Source: Kribbella soli | GTDB taxonomy: Bacteria; Actinomycetota; Actinomycetes; Propionibacteriales; Kribbellaceae | Reading direction: 5' to 3' | Assembly (NCBI RefSeq): GCF_004331345.1 | Contig: NZ_SJJZ01000004.1 | Location: forward strand, 62,001-126,000 | DNA: 64,000 bases | Shown: in pieces, positions 8,174 to 16,532 of the stretch | How positions within the stretch are numbered: position 1 is the first letter of the stretch | Layout: each line of letters begins with the position of its first letter | Notes under the pieces: model-generated | What the model was told of the DNA's origin: nothing | Seen by the model: the letters and a program-made list of their open reading frames with translations, nothing else | The model's database searches: none | Made by a program: the position numbers and the translations under genes

Positions 8174-9097
8174 ATGGACTTCACCGACGTCTCGCTGGTC
8201 GCGCTGCGCGTGTTCCGGGAGGTCGCCGAACGCGGCACGTTCACGGCCGCGGCCACCGCACTCGGGTACACGCAGTCGGCCGTCTCCCGCCAGATCGCCA
8301 CCCTCGAACGCGCCGCCGGCAACCAGCTCCTCGAGCGCCGCCGCGAAGGCGTCGCCCTCACCGACGCAGGACAGGTCGTACTCCGGAATGCCGCCACCGT
8401 CCTCGACCAGATCGACGCGACCGCCCGCGAGCTGGCCGGTCTCCCGGTCGCGGGTGGAACCGTGCGGCTGGGCTGGTTCCCGAGCGCCGGCGCCGTCTTG
8501 TTGCCACGGGCAATCAGCGCGGTACGTCGTACGCACCCGGCGATCACCGTGACAACGCGGGAAGGGTCCACGCCCGCGCTGGTTCGGGCGCTCCGGGCCG
8601 GGACGACCGATCTCGCGGTGATCGCGTCCGCTCCGCCGTTCCGGCCGCCGGATGCCGAGTCGCCGGCGTTGAAGCTGGAGACGCTCGCGGAGCGGAGCCT
8701 GCGGCTGGCGGTGCCGACCGGGCATCCGCTCGCGGCGCACGACTCGGTGGACGTCGCGGACCTGCGCGGTCAGCGGTGGATCGCCGGTCCGGCGTCGAGC
8801 AGCGAACTGTGGATGGGCGTCTGGCCGGGACTGGACGAGCGGCCGGTGATCGCGCACACGGTCCGCGACTGGCTCGCGAAACTTCAGCTGGTCGCGGCCG
8901 GGGCAGGGCTCACCACGATCTCCGCGTCGATGGCCTCCGCGGTGCCGCCAGGTGTCCGGGTGGTCACGGTCCGGGGTGGGCCGCAGGAGTTGCGCCGTAC
9001 GATCCTCGCCCGGCTGCCCGGCCGGATGACCGAGCCGACAGCGCTACTGGCCGCCGCCCTGCGTGCCGCCGCCCTCGAGGTCAACCCGCCGCTCTGA
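8174..9097 (+). CDS. LysR-family transcriptional regulator
   Basis: The 307-residue protein has an N-terminal winged HTH (about 1-62: ALRVFREVAERGTFTAAATALGYTQSAVSRQIATLE) and a periplasmic-binding-like effector domain from about 90. ATG at 8174 (MDFTDVSL) is chosen over the in-frame ATG at 8126 because it gives the standard family N-terminus. Transcribed divergently from the SDR gene, it probably controls that gene and itself in response to an unknown small molecule. Its last 54 bases overlap the converging tatA gene. Confidence 0.88.
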   Translation: MDFTDVSLVALRVFREVAERGTFTAAATALGYTQSAVSRQIATLERAAGNQLLERRREGVALTDAGQVVLRNAATVLDQIDATARELAGLPVAGGTVRLGWFPSAGAVLLPRAISAVRRTHPAITVTTREGSTPALVRALRAGTTDLAVIASAPPFRPPDAESPALKLETLAERSLRLAVPTGHPLAAHDSVDVADLRGQRWIAGPASSSELWMGVWPGLDERPVIAHTVRDWLAKLQLVAAGAGLTTISASMASAVPPGVRVVTVRGGPQELRRTILARLPGRMTEPTALLAAALRAAALEVNPPL

Positions 9098-9301
9098 ACC
9101 GTCCACCGCAGGCTGAGCAGCCTGGGTGACCTGGGCGGGAGTCTCGTCGTCGTCGCCGTTGCGGGCCTTGTCGAACTCCTTCATCGCGCGGGCCGCGTTC
9201 CGGGTCAGCTCGGGGAGTTTCTTGGCGCCGAACAGCAGCACGACGATGACCAGGATGACGATCCATTCGCCGCCTTCGGGCAGCGCGAGCTCTGGCACCA
9301 T
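9044..9301 (-). CDS. tatA: twin-arginine translocase subunit TatA/E
   Basis: The 85-residue protein has a short extracytoplasmic start, one hydrophobic helix (about 13-23), the hinge FGAKKLPELTRNAARAMKEFDKA and a polar tail, the canonical TatA layout. TatA oligomers form the pore of the Tat export pathway. No tatC is nearby, so this is either a separately encoded TatA or an additional TatA/E. The C-terminal codons overlap the end of the converging lysR gene (9044-9097). Confidence 0.9.
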   Translation of the reverse strand: MVPELALPEGGEWIVILVIVVLLFGAKKLPELTRNAARAMKEFDKARNGDDDETPAQVTQAAQPAVDGSERRVDLEGGGTQGGGQ

Positions 9302-9368
9302 GACAAGCCTTCTTTCCGGTCAATCCCCGTCCAACGTACGCCGGTCCGCGAACCGTAGGCTGGGCCAT

Positions 9369-10049
9369 ATGTCACGAGTCCTGCCCGAGTTGTTCGCGGC
9401 CGCGGTCCGCCGCGACGGCGGCGCCCCGCTCCTCACCTACTACGACGACACGACCGGCGAGCGGATCGAGCTCAGCGCGGTCACCACCGCGAACTGGGTC
9501 GCGAAGACCGCGAACCTGCTCGTCGACGAGTACGACCTGGAGACCGGCGAAACCGTCGCGATCGGCCTACCGCCGCACTGGCTCGGCGTGGTCTGGGCGC
9601 TGTCCACCTGGTCGGTCGGCGCATCGCTGACCAGCGGTACCGGCACCCTCGCGATCACCGGGCCGGACTTCCCGATCCGCGGCGAGCGCGAGACCGTCGC
9701 CTCCGCGCTGCTCCCGCTCGGCGGCCGCTTCCGCGAGCCGCTCCCGGACGGCATCCAGGACTACGGCGCCGAGGTCTACAACCATCCGGACGTGTTCGTC
9801 CCGTTCGACCCGCCGACGCCGACGTCACCGGCGTACGACGACCTCACCCACGAGGCCCTGATCGGTACGGCGGAACCCGTGAGCGACCGGATCCTGGTGA
9901 CGCGCACGCTGACGGACCGCGACGGGCTGGCCCTGCTGGTCGGCGTGATCTCCGGAGGTGGTTCGATCGTGCTCTGCCGCAACCTGGACGCCACCAAGCT
10001 GGAGCGCCGGGTAACGGATGAGAAGGTCGACCGAGTTCTGGAGGGGTAG
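9369..10049 (+). CDS. TIGR03089 family protein
   Basis: The 226-residue protein belongs to TIGR03089, an actinobacterial family that looks like a truncated N-terminal part of AMP-binding enzymes (MSRVLPELFAAAVRRDGGAPLLTYYDD at the N-terminus, ANWVAKTANLL near 43). It lacks the ATP/AMP motifs of full acyl-CoA synthetases, so ligase activity is not expected. ATG at 9369 is chosen over an upstream in-frame ATG because it matches the family start. Its end overlaps the region upstream of the next SDR gene. Confidence 0.8.
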   Translation: MSRVLPELFAAAVRRDGGAPLLTYYDDTTGERIELSAVTTANWVAKTANLLVDEYDLETGETVAIGLPPHWLGVVWALSTWSVGASLTSGTGTLAITGPDFPIRGERETVASALLPLGGRFREPLPDGIQDYGAEVYNHPDVFVPFDPPTPTSPAYDDLTHEALIGTAEPVSDRILVTRTLTDRDGLALLVGVISGGGSIVLCRNLDATKLERRVTDEKVDRVLEG

Positions 10050-10050
10050 C

Positions 10051-10830
10051 GTGCGGCGATTCGAGGGCAAGGTTGCGCTGGTCACGGCGGCGGCGCAGGG
10101 CATCGGTTCGGCGGTCGCACGGCGGCTGGCCGACGAAGGCGCGTCGGTGGTGGTGACCGATCTCCAGGAGGACAAGCTCGGCGAGGTCGCGGCCGGGATC
10201 GGCGCGAACGCGCTCGGACTGCGGGTCGACGTGACGAACCGGGACGACGTCGACGCGGCGGTCGCGGCCGCGGTCGAGCGGTTCGGTCGCCTGGACGTCG
10301 TGGTGAACAACGCCGGCGGGTGCATCGTGCGATCCGTGCCCGAGGACGCCACCGCCGAGGAGTGGCACGCACAACTGGATCTCACGCTGGTGGGTGCCTC
10401 GCGCTGCATCCAGGCCGCGCTGCCCGAGCTGGTGAAGAACCGCGGCAACGTGGTCACGATCAGCTCGGTGAACGGGATCGCCGCCTTCGGCAACATCGAG
10501 TACTCCGCCGCCAAGGCCGGACAGATCGCGATGACGGTCAACTACGCCGCCAGGTACGGCAACCTCGGCGTCCGGTTCAATGTGGTTGCCCCCGGCACCA
10601 TTCGGACGCCGAACTGGGACAATCAGCCGGACACCCTGGAGAAGTTCGGCAAGATGTACCCGCTCGGCCGCATCGGCGAGCCCGAGGACATCGCCGCCGC
10701 GGTCGCCTTCCTCGCCTCCGACGACGCCTCCTGGATCACCGGTCACACCCTCCCGGTAGAAGGCGGTGTCCTCACCGGCCCAGGCGTCCTCGACCTGACC
10801 ACCTCGGGCGCCTTCAAGAAGGAGTACTAG
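10051..10830 (+). CDS. short-chain dehydrogenase/reductase (classical SDR)
   Basis: The 259-residue NAD(P)-dependent oxidoreductase has a nucleotide-binding loop TAAAQGIG (TG-x3-G-x-G with Ala for Gly), NNAG near 87-90, Ser in ISSVNG and the catalytic YSAAK. The C-terminus ends with ITGHTLPVEGG, usual for FabG-like SDRs. GTG at 10051 is preferred over an in-frame ATG at 10018 because GGAGGGG at 10040-10046 sits at the right distance. It starts one base after the TIGR03089 stop, so the two are coupled. The substrate is unknown. Confidence 0.88.
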   Translation: MRRFEGKVALVTAAAQGIGSAVARRLADEGASVVVTDLQEDKLGEVAAGIGANALGLRVDVTNRDDVDAAVAAAVERFGRLDVVVNNAGGCIVRSVPEDATAEEWHAQLDLTLVGASRCIQAALPELVKNRGNVVTISSVNGIAAFGNIEYSAAKAGQIAMTVNYAARYGNLGVRFNVVAPGTIRTPNWDNQPDTLEKFGKMYPLGRIGEPEDIAAAVAFLASDDASWITGHTLPVEGGVLTGPGVLDLTTSGAFKKEY

Positions 10831-11150
10831 AAGCCGAACGCGCCGACGACCCGCAGAGGCAACCCGGCGACGGCCACACCGAACCACAGGCCGCGGAACA
10901 GCCAGCACCAGCCTCGGTGCCCACGGACGCCCTGCAGCGCCAGGCTGCCGATGATCAGCGCGCCCAGGATCGCGAGCAGCACGACGCCGAACACCGTCCA
11001 GCCGCCGAGCAGCGAACCCACCCCGAGCAGGACCCAGAGCGGCCAACCCACGACCGAGGCAGGGCTCCAGAGCGCATCGCGCGTCTGCCAGGGCTGCTTC
11101 CCGGGCCGCCCGCATCCGCACTCGGCGAGCCGCTCCGGCGTCACGCTCAT
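10827..11150 (-). CDS. small predicted membrane protein
   Basis: A 107-residue protein of unknown function. It starts with a Cys-Gly motif (CGCGRPGK, about 11-18) that could bind metal, followed by a conserved-looking WQTRDALWSPASVVGWPLW stretch and two or three hydrophobic segments. The ATG overlaps the stop of the upstream cyclase gene (11147-11150), placing it last in a three-gene minus-strand unit with the cAMP-binding protein and the cyclase. Its stop overlaps that of the converging SDR gene in CTAG. Confidence 0.6.
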   Translation of the reverse strand: MSVTPERLAECGCGRPGKQPWQTRDALWSPASVVGWPLWVLLGVGSLLGGWTVFGVVLLAILGALIIGSLALQGVRGHRGWCWLFRGLWFGVAVAGLPLRVVGAFGF

Positions 11151-14100
11151 GGTCTGAACAGCTGCTCTGCTTGCGCCAGGGCACCGGGATCGCCCGTTGT
11201 GCGGTGGAGACCGCGGAGTGCCTGGGCCTGTTCGAGCTTGTTGCCGAAGGCACCCCAGTCCGCGGCGGCGCGCGTGAACCCGGCGGCCGCGGCCTCGGCG
11301 TCACCGCGGTGTTCGGCGAGAAGCGCCTGGGCGGTCGTCGCCGAGTACTCGCGCATCGGCAGCACCGGCTCCACGAAGTCTGCGAGCACGGCGGCGGCCT
11401 CGGCGTGGCCCACGGCGAGCGCCGCGCGCACCAAGGACGGCAAGCGGACATCGAATTCGATGCTGCCGTGCAGATCGGCCAGCGAGGTGACCAACTGCAG
11501 GATCTCCAGGACGCCGTCCGGGTCGCCGTCGCGCGCACGCGTCGTGGCCGCGGGCGAGGCCGCGACGGCGATCATGTCCGGCCAGCCCGCCTCCACCGCC
11601 AGCCGGTACGCCTCCTCGGCGTGATCGCGAGCACCCGGAAGGCCAGCCTCAACCTCCGCCACCGCCAGCGCGCCGAGGACCTCGATACGCCGCAACAGGG
11701 TGAACGCCGGGGAAGGGTGCTCGAGCTGGGCCCGGCACGCCGCGATCACCTCGGCCGACCGGCCGGTCTCGATCATCAACTGCAGGACGGTACAGCCGAT
11801 CTGCTCCACCATCTCGGCCAGCCGACGCCGGGCGGAGAACTCGCGAGCCGCTTCCAACTCGCCCAGGGCAACCACCGGTCCCTCGATCTGCCACAGCACC
11901 CAGCCGTAGTTCAGCCACGTCACCGCCGCATCGCGCCCCCGGCCGCCCTCGAGCAGCGCGGTCAGCGCCTCCTTGACGTCGACCAGCCCACCGGTGTCAC
12001 CCAGACCGACCCGGGCGAGCCCCCGCGACTCCAGGGCCCGGTGCGGTACGGCGTACCCCTGCTCGGTCGCGATCCGCAGGGCAGAGTTCGCCGAGTCGAT
12101 CGCATCCTGATAGCGGCTCGCGACCACCCGGATGCTCGCCTGGCCGGACAGCAACAGCGCCAGATCCTCGCTCGGCCCGAGCTCCTCGAGCATCCCGACC
12201 GCCCGGTCGACCGTCGCCAGGCTCTCCTCCATGCTGCTCAGCGAGTACGTCGAGGCTCGTAAGGCGAGCGCGACTCCGCGGATGTCCCCGATCGCCTCGA
12301 ATCCGGCGATCGCTTCGAGGTACGCGGCCTGGGCGTCGTCGAGGCGGCCCGCCTGGAAAGCCGCCCAGCCCCAGCGCAACAGGACCGTGGGACGTTCTGG
12401 ATCGCCGGCCGGGCTCAGGGCCAGCGCGCGGTCGAGCAGGGCGAGCGCCTCGTTGGTGTCGAGGTTCATCGCCAGCTCCGCGGCCATCAGCTGGTACTTG
12501 CGCGCCCGGGGAGCGATCGCCGTGGCCGCCTCCGGGTCGCCCAGTGCTGAGGCAAGGTCCAGTGCCGTGCTGAGGTGGTAGGCGATCAGGTTCGGCGTCT
12601 CGGCCTGACAGGCAGCGCAACGCAGCTCGAGCCAGTCGGCGGCAGCGAGGTGCCGTGCCGATCGTGCCGCGCGCGGCACCTGGCTGTAGGCGACGTCGCG
12701 GGTCAGAGCGTGCCAGAAGGTGTACTCGTGCTGGCCCAGCATCGACGACCGCCGGACCGGCCGCACCAGCTCCTTGCGGGCCAGCTCCTGCAGCGCCTGG
12801 ACCACCTCGCCCGGATCACGGTCGGACAGCGCCGCGACGGCTTCGGCCCAGAACACCGGACCGATCACGGCGGCGTCCGCGAGCAAGGCCTTGCGATCCG
12901 GCTCCAGGGTGTCCAAGCGGGCCGCGATCAGAGCCGCGATGCCGATCGGCAGGTCGGCCGAGCCGGCCTGGTCCGGGCCGCAGTCGGTCACGATCCGGGC
13001 GAGTTCTTCGGCGTACAAAGGGTTGCCGTCGGCACGGCGTACCAGGCGCCGGCGGATCTCCGGCGGTACGTCCTGACCGGCGAACATCCCGGTCAGGAGC
13101 AGATCGGTCTCGTCCGCGGTCAGCGGCGAGAGGCCGAGAGTGAGGGCGTTCTGGACCCCGCGGGTCCACTGCGGTCCGCGTTCGAGCAGCTCGGGGCGGG
13201 CGGTGACGACGACCAGCAGCGGCAGGTCGGTCAGCCATTCGGCCAGATGATCGACGAAGGCGAGCATCGCGTCCGTCGCCCAGTGCAGATCCTCGAACAC
13301 CAGGACCACCGGCGACTGCTCGCCGAACGACTCCAGCAGTTGCCGCCAGGCCGCGAACGACTCCTCCTGAGCCGCCGACCCCGGCTGAGCGGACTGGTCG
13401 GCGCCGACCAAAGGCCCGACCCGGGCCCGGAGCCAGGCACGGTCCGCGCCGTCCGGCACGATCGCGTCGAGCTTGGCCACGGCCTGCGCCGGCGGGTCGG
13501 TGTCCAGGATCCCGGCCTGGACCTTGAAGATCTCGGCGATCGGCCCGAACGGCGTCTCGCCGTACGGCAGCGATCGGCCTTCGCGCCAGGTGACGAGCTC
13601 GTCGTGCTGATCCAGCCAACCGCCGAACTCCGCGACCAGGCGCGACTTGCCGATGCCCGGCTCGCCGAGCAGCGTGACGAACTGCGGCACCCGCTCCGCG
13701 AGGGCCTTCTCGAACGCCGTGCACAGCAAGGTCAGATCGCGCTGCCGGCCGACCATCGGCGTACTGAGGTCGCGGATGACGTCCGTACCGAAGCGTGCTC
13801 GCGGCGGGCCGGCCTGCCAGCGTTCGACCGGACGGCTGACTCCCTTGGCCGCAACGGGTTCCAGCGCGTCGTAGCCGAAAACGCGACTCGTTGCCTCGTG
13901 GGTGCCGCGCCCGACGACGACCGCGCCGATGGGCGCGGAGGACTGCAGGCGAGCGGCGAGGTTGACCACCATGCCGGTGACGAACGGCTCGCCGAGCTCG
14001 GGTCGCGCGGTCAGCTGGACCAGCGCTTCACCGGTCTCGATGCCGATCCGGACCTCCAGCGGCCCGTCCGGCAGCATCCGCACCGCCTCGAGGATCGCCA

Positions 14101-14344
14101 AGCCTGCCCGGACCGCCCGTTCGGCGTCGTCCTCCCGGGACCGCGGTGCGCCGAAGACGGCCAGGATGGCGTCCCCGGCGAACTTCTCGACCGTCCCGCC
14201 GTACTGCTCGACCGTCTGCCGCAGGGTCGAGTGGTACGGCGCCAGCCAGCGCCGCACGTCCTCCGGGTCGGCGGACTCGGACGCGGTGGTGAAGCCGACG
14301 AGGTCGCAGAACAGCACCGTGACGACCTTGCGTTCCTCGGTCAT
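11147..14344 (-). CDS. class III adenylate/guanylate cyclase fused to AAA-type ATPase and TPR-like region
   Basis: The 1065-residue protein begins with a class III nucleotide cyclase domain (1-170). Metal-binding Asp14 (FCDLVGF) and Asp58 (KFAGDAILAVFG) and transition-state Asn128 and Arg132 (VNLAARL) are present. Lys54 fits purine recognition, but the second specificity residue, usually Asp before VVN, is Met125. An NTPase domain follows with Walker A LLGEPGIGKSR near 228 and a Walker-B-like VLVFEDLHWA, then a long helical TPR-like C-terminus. No C-terminal HTH is visible. The gene lies 31 bases downstream of a single-domain cyclic-nucleotide-binding protein, suggesting that both act in one cAMP circuit. 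Confidence 0.88.
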   Translation of the reverse strand: MTEERKVVTVLFCDLVGFTTASESADPEDVRRWLAPYHSTLRQTVEQYGGTVEKFAGDAILAVFGAPRSREDDAERAVRAGLAILEAVRMLPDGPLEVRIGIETGEALVQLTARPELGEPFVTGMVVNLAARLQSSAPIGAVVVGRGTHEATSRVFGYDALEPVAAKGVSRPVERWQAGPPRARFGTDVIRDLSTPMVGRQRDLTLLCTAFEKALAERVPQFVTLLGEPGIGKSRLVAEFGGWLDQHDELVTWREGRSLPYGETPFGPIAEIFKVQAGILDTDPPAQAVAKLDAIVPDGADRAWLRARVGPLVGADQSAQPGSAAQEESFAAWRQLLESFGEQSPVVLVFEDLHWATDAMLAFVDHLAEWLTDLPLLVVVTARPELLERGPQWTRGVQNALTLGLSPLTADETDLLLTGMFAGQDVPPEIRRRLVRRADGNPLYAEELARIVTDCGPDQAGSADLPIGIAALIAARLDTLEPDRKALLADAAVIGPVFWAEAVAALSDRDPGEVVQALQELARKELVRPVRRSSMLGQHEYTFWHALTRDVAYSQVPRAARSARHLAAADWLELRCAACQAETPNLIAYHLSTALDLASALGDPEAATAIAPRARKYQLMAAELAMNLDTNEALALLDRALALSPAGDPERPTVLLRWGWAAFQAGRLDDAQAAYLEAIAGFEAIGDIRGVALALRASTYSLSSMEESLATVDRAVGMLEELGPSEDLALLLSGQASIRVVASRYQDAIDSANSALRIATEQGYAVPHRALESRGLARVGLGDTGGLVDVKEALTALLEGGRGRDAAVTWLNYGWVLWQIEGPVVALGELEAAREFSARRRLAEMVEQIGCTVLQLMIETGRSAEVIAACRAQLEHPSPAFTLLRRIEVLGALAVAEVEAGLPGARDHAEEAYRLAVEAGWPDMIAVAASPAATTRARDGDPDGVLEILQLVTSLADLHGSIEFDVRLPSLVRAALAVGHAEAAAVLADFVEPVLPMREYSATTAQALLAEHRGDAEAAAAGFTRAAADWGAFGNKLEQAQALRGLHRTTGDPGALAQAEQLFRP

Positions 14345-14375
14345 CGCGCCCCCAGGTGGGTCGGGCCGGATCGGT

Positions 14376-14795
14376 TCAGCTCTCGGACTCGAGGCTGCGG
14401 ATCCGGGCGGTCAGGGCCTTGAGCAGGGCCTGGGCGACCTCCGGGTTCTCCTTCACGACCGGCTCGAACGCGAGCGCGGACAGCGCGAACGTGGTCAGCC
14501 CGTCCGGCCCGGCCACCACGGTCGCGGACCGCGGCAGGCCGTCGATCAGCGAGATCTCGCCGAAGTAGTCCCCGACTCCCAGCGGCTCACGGACGACGCC
14601 GTTGACCTCCACGGCGGCCGAGCCCGCCAGCACCACCTGCAGGCCGGCGTCGTGCGCACCCTGCTCGACCACATGGCTACCGGCCGGAACCTTCAACGTG
14701 GTGCCACGCTCGATCAGGTCGGACAGCGTGTCCTTGGACAGCCCCTCGAAGAGATCGATCTTCGCCAGGAACTGAGGCAGGCTCTCGTAACTCAT
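14376..14795 (-). CDS. single-domain cyclic nucleotide-binding protein
   Basis: This 139-residue protein is essentially one cNMP-binding domain. The phosphate-binding cassette FGEISLIDGLPRSA near 79-92 keeps the Glu and Arg needed to bind cAMP or cGMP. There is no HTH, kinase or channel domain, so it likely acts through a partner protein. ATG at 14795 is chosen over GTG at 14804 because GAGGGG lies eight bases upstream of it. It is the first gene of a unit with the cyclase and a small membrane protein, so sensor and producer of the nucleotide are co-expressed. Confidence 0.85.
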   Translation of the reverse strand: MSYESLPQFLAKIDLFEGLSKDTLSDLIERGTTLKVPAGSHVVEQGAHDAGLQVVLAGSAAVEVNGVVREPLGVGDYFGEISLIDGLPRSATVVAGPDGLTTFALSALAFEPVVKENPEVAQALLKALTARIRSLESES

Positions 14796-14884
14796 GGATC
14801 GCACCCCTCGATCGGTGCCCGGTGCACGGGCAGCTCAGTGAACTGCGCCACAGGTTACAGCCGGTGCGGATCCTCGACCACGAT

Positions 14885-15838
14885 TCAGCCCTTCGGCCAG
14901 GCTTCCCAGGCCGTTCCGAACATCTCGTCGACGGAAAACGTGTTCTGCCAGCCGAGGTCTCGGGTGGCCAGGTCGCCGTTGGCCACGACGCGGGACGGGT
15001 CGCCGGGGCGGCGGGGGCCTTCGGTCGGGGTGAAGTCGATTCCGGTGACGCGGCGGGCGGCGTCCATGATCTCGCGGACCGACGTACCGGTGCCGCTGCC
15101 CAGGTTGTAGACGGGTTCGAGGGTCTTGCCGGCCTCGAGCGCGCGGGCGGCCGCGACATGGGCGCGGGCCAGGTCGGCCACATGGACGTAGTCCTTGACC
15201 GACGTACCGTCCGGGGTGGGGTGGTCGGTGCCGTAGATCTGCGGCACCTTCCCCTGCGTGAGCAGGTTGCAGACGATCGGGAACAGGTTGTACGGCGAGG
15301 CGTCGTACACCGTCGGGTCGCCGGACCCCACGACGTTGAAGTAGCGCAGCGAGGTGTGGTGCAGTTCCGCCGCGGCCGCCTGGTCGCGGAGCAGCCACTC
15401 GCCGATCAGCTTCGACTCGCCGTACGGCGACTGCGGGTCGGGCGTGGTGTCCTCGGTGACGACCTCGTCCTTCGGCGTCCCGTAGACGCCGGCGCTGGAC
15501 GAGAACACGAGGTTGCGGATCTCCTTGTCCGCCATCGCTTCGAGCAGCGACACCATCGCCGTCACGTTCTGCGTGTACGTGTGCAGCGGGCGCTGCACCG
15601 AGACCCCGGCGTACTTGAATCCCGCGAGATGGACGACGCCTTCGACGCCCTCCAGCGCCTGGCGTACCGCCGTACCGTCGAGCAGGTTCGCCTGCACGAA
15701 CGGCACCCCGTCCGGGACGAACTCCGCCTTCCCGCTCGACAGGTCGTCGATCACGACCACGTCGATCCCGTCGTTGCGGAAGGCGCGCACCACATGCGCC
15801 CCGATGTATCCGGCACCACCAGTCACGAGCCACGTCAT
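14885..15838 (-). CDS. galE: UDP-glucose 4-epimerase
   Basis: It interconverts UDP-glucose and UDP-galactose (NAD-dependent extended SDR). The 317-residue product has TGGAGYIG at 6-13, Ser in FSSSAGVYG (112-120) and the catalytic pair Tyr139/Lys143 (YGESK). NVVGSGDP and the GDPSRVVA segment near the C-terminus are typical of actinobacterial GalE. It is not linked to galT/galK here. It lies downstream of the methyltransferase on the same strand with a 61-base gap. Confidence 0.92.
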   Translation of the reverse strand: MTWLVTGGAGYIGAHVVRAFRNDGIDVVVIDDLSSGKAEFVPDGVPFVQANLLDGTAVRQALEGVEGVVHLAGFKYAGVSVQRPLHTYTQNVTAMVSLLEAMADKEIRNLVFSSSAGVYGTPKDEVVTEDTTPDPQSPYGESKLIGEWLLRDQAAAAELHHTSLRYFNVVGSGDPTVYDASPYNLFPIVCNLLTQGKVPQIYGTDHPTPDGTSVKDYVHVADLARAHVAAARALEAGKTLEPVYNLGSGTGTSVREIMDAARRVTGIDFTPTEGPRRPGDPSRVVANGDLATRDLGWQNTFSVDEMFGTAWEAWPKG

Positions 15839-15899
15839 GTCTCAGATCCTGCCACCAGAATCTGGCCGGGACCCCGTAAACGGGCCGAACCTGTACCAA

Positions 15900-16532
15900 T
15901 TAGCAGACAGTTGCCAGCCAGAAGTAAGTCAGCTCGGTCCACTCCACCTCGGCCGGGGCGACCTGCGTCGCGAGCTCCTCCCGCGACGGGAAGTTCTTCA
16001 GCACCTCGAACGTGCGCCCGTCGGACAACTGCCGGGTCTGGTACGTGTCGCCGTCGTCCGTCGTGCGGGTGATCGGATAGTTGCTGCCGTCCACATACCG
16101 GTTGTCGGCGAGGATCACCACGCCTCCCGGCTCCACCCGCTCCAGCAGGCCCTTGGCGAACCGGCGTACGTCGGCCCGCGGGACGTGGGACCAGAAGAAG
16201 CCCGCGAAGATCGCGTCGAAGCGGCCCGGGACGGCGCCCAGGTCGTACGCGTCGGCAGTCGCGAAACGGACGTCGGCCGGGCCGTAGGACCGCGTCCGCG
16301 CGACGGCGAGCGTCTCGTCGTTCAGATCCGTAGCGACGATCGACTCCGCGGTGGTCGCCAACGCGGTCGTCCAGTAACCGGTGCCAGCGGCAACTTCCAG
16401 GACCGAACGACCGGCGACCAGCGGAGGCAGGAGGGCCCGCAGACGAGCCAGGTCCTCCTGCCGTTCCGGCTTCGCGTACACCGCGTCGTACTCACCGGCA
16501 CGCTCGCGGTAGTAGCTACCCAGGTCACTCAT
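15900..16532 (-). CDS. class I SAM-dependent methyltransferase
   Basis: The 210-residue protein has a SAM-binding glycine loop VLEVAAGTGYWT (about 44-55), an acidic end of strand 2 (IVATDLND) and DAIFAGFFWSHVPR as the motif IV/post region. The substrate is unknown. ATG at 16532 overlaps the stop of the upstream membrane spermidine-synthase-like gene (16529-16532), so the two are coupled and may work on the same substrate. The frame extends further upstream, but only as a shadow of that gene. Confidence 0.85.
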   Translation of the reverse strand: MSDLGSYYRERAGEYDAVYAKPERQEDLARLRALLPPLVAGRSVLEVAAGTGYWTTALATTAESIVATDLNDETLAVARTRSYGPADVRFATADAYDLGAVPGRFDAIFAGFFWSHVPRADVRRFAKGLLERVEPGGVVILADNRYVDGSNYPITRTTDDGDTYQTRQLSDGRTFEVLKNFPSREELATQVAPAEVEWTELTYFWLATVC

